A stretch of 5,354 nucleotides of DNA from Ilumatobacteraceae bacterium (GTDB lineage: Bacteria; Actinomycetota; Acidimicrobiia; Acidimicrobiales; Ilumatobacteraceae): assembly GCA_007117775.1 (NCBI GenBank), contig SKFX01000021.1, positions 1 through 5,354 of the forward strand, in the 5' to 3' direction. A program made the position numbers and the translations under genes. The notes beneath the pieces are model-generated. The model was not told where the DNA came from. It searched no databases and saw only the letters and a list, made by a program, of their open reading frames with translations. This document shows positions 5,016-5,354 of the stretch, one piece after another; the stretch's first letter is position 1; each line of letters opens with the position of its first letter.

Positions 5016-5043
5016 ATGTTATCTCGGGCCCGAGCCGACACAA
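5016..5043 (-). promoter_or_regulatory. Candidate promoter of the rpsB operon
   Basis: On the minus strand TTGTGT (5043-5038) and TAACAT (5021-5016) are separated by 16 bases. TAACAT fits the TANNNT -10 consensus of actinobacterial housekeeping promoters; TTGTGT matches only three of six -35 bases. The -10 overlaps the TAA stop of the M23 gene, so the promoter would lie within the end of that gene and give an rpsB leader of about 100 nt. The call rests on motifs and position only. Confidence 0.35.
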
Positions 5044-5354
5044 CGCAGTCGCGCCGGCCCGATCGGGCGCGATGCTGCGCCGTCGGTGGGCACGAGGCGG
5101 GCCCGGTGGATCAGTTGGCCGATGAACGGCGCCGGATCGAGGTAGTCGACACCGCGCCGCAAGCCGAAATGCAGAATTCCGGTGGTGTCAGCGATGACCA
5201 TCCCGGCCACGATGCGATCACCGATCGAGAACCGACCCACGGTGACCGAACCATAGGTGGCGCGGATCGCGTCGGCGTGGCGAACCACCACGTAGCCGGT
5301 GCCCGCCACCGTGCCCGAATAGCTCACCACCCCGGTGGCGACGGCGCGCACCGC
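5019..5354 (-). CDS. M23/LytM-type peptidase domain protein, C-terminal part
   Basis: M23 (LytM) domains are zinc endopeptidases that cleave peptidoglycan cross-bridges or, when degenerate, act as regulators of cell-wall hydrolases; they are normally exported. Only the last 111 codons are in the window and the gene continues past the right edge, so any signal peptide and the first metal ligands are out of sight. The visible part has the LytM beta-sheet pattern: V-R-A-V-A-T-G-V-V-S-Y-S-G at 2-14, G-Y-V-V-V-R-H at 20-26, Y-G-S-V at 34-37, G-D-R-I-V-A-G at 45-51, and I-L-H-F-G-L-R-R-G-x-x-Y-L-D-P at 60-74. The usual HxH metal motif here reads I-L-H, so one zinc ligand is missing. A 35-residue tail with no recognised domain follows and ends in TAA at 5019. 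A gene of this family lies beside rpsB in many actinobacteria. Fold assignment is good; catalytic activity is doubtful. Confidence 0.85.
   Translation of the reverse strand, partial: AVRAVATGVVSYSGTVAGTGYVVVRHADAIRATYGSVTVGRFSIGDRIVAGMVIADTTGILHFGLRRGVDYLDPAPFIGQLIHRARLVPTDGAASRPIGPARLRCVGSGPR
5023..5034. promoter_or_regulatory. 12-bp palindrome between the candidate -35 and -10 of rpsB
   Basis: CTCGGGCCCGAG is a perfect palindrome lying wholly inside the 16-bp spacer of the candidate promoter and also inside the last codons of the M23 gene. A dimeric regulator bound here would block RNA polymerase. Short GC palindromes arise easily in high-GC DNA, so this is a lead only. Confidence 0.3.

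Noticed and set aside
1..5354. Mobile elements, CRISPR repeats, tRNA or rRNA genes, defence or biosynthetic systems
   Set aside because: I found no transposase, integrase, att-like repeats, spaced repeat arrays or RNA gene signatures; the whole window is accounted for by conserved housekeeping genes and their short gaps.

Overview
This window is a housekeeping gene cluster. All real genes lie on the minus strand, so in transcription order it reads from right to left: the 3' end of an M23/LytM-type peptidase gene, then rpsB (ribosomal protein S2), tsf (EF-Ts), pyrH (UMP kinase), frr (ribosome recycling factor), cdsA (phosphatidate cytidylyltransferase) and the first 59 codons of dxr (DXP reductoisomerase). 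Both ends are cut by the window edge. No RNA genes, CRISPR arrays, insertion sequences or prophage genes are visible.

The organism is most likely a high-GC actinobacterium (about 63% GC by eye). The M23 gene just upstream of rpsB and the order rpsB-tsf-pyrH-frr-cdsA are typical of that phylum. The direct cdsA-dxr junction and the long acidic N-terminal tail on CdsA, with a PHWTEPPTG-like motif, recall the class Acidimicrobiia. That class assignment rests on memory of the families, not on a search.

Layout: the M23 gene ends at 5019. A gap of about 110 bp follows, holding a candidate promoter with a palindromic spacer, a short direct repeat, a 9-bp inverted repeat in the leader and a strong Shine-Dalgarno site before rpsB. 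rpsB, tsf and pyrH are packed with gaps of 2 and 3 nt. A 148-nt gap separates pyrH from frr and may contain a leaderless promoter at the GTG start of frr. A 59-nt gap with a strong hairpin over the frr stop codon separates frr from cdsA. The cdsA stop and dxr start are 1 nt apart.

The genes join translation (S2, EF-Ts and RRF act at initiation, elongation and recycling) with UDP synthesis, CDP-diacylglycerol synthesis for membrane phospholipids and the second step of the MEP isoprenoid pathway. Co-transcription would tie ribosome output to nucleotide and envelope supply. I see no new enzymatic system. The items most worth a second look are non-coding (rpsB leader, frr/cdsA hairpin, possible leaderless frr start), the fast-evolving tails of S2 and CdsA, a degenerate LytM active-site motif, and a marked excess of GATC.
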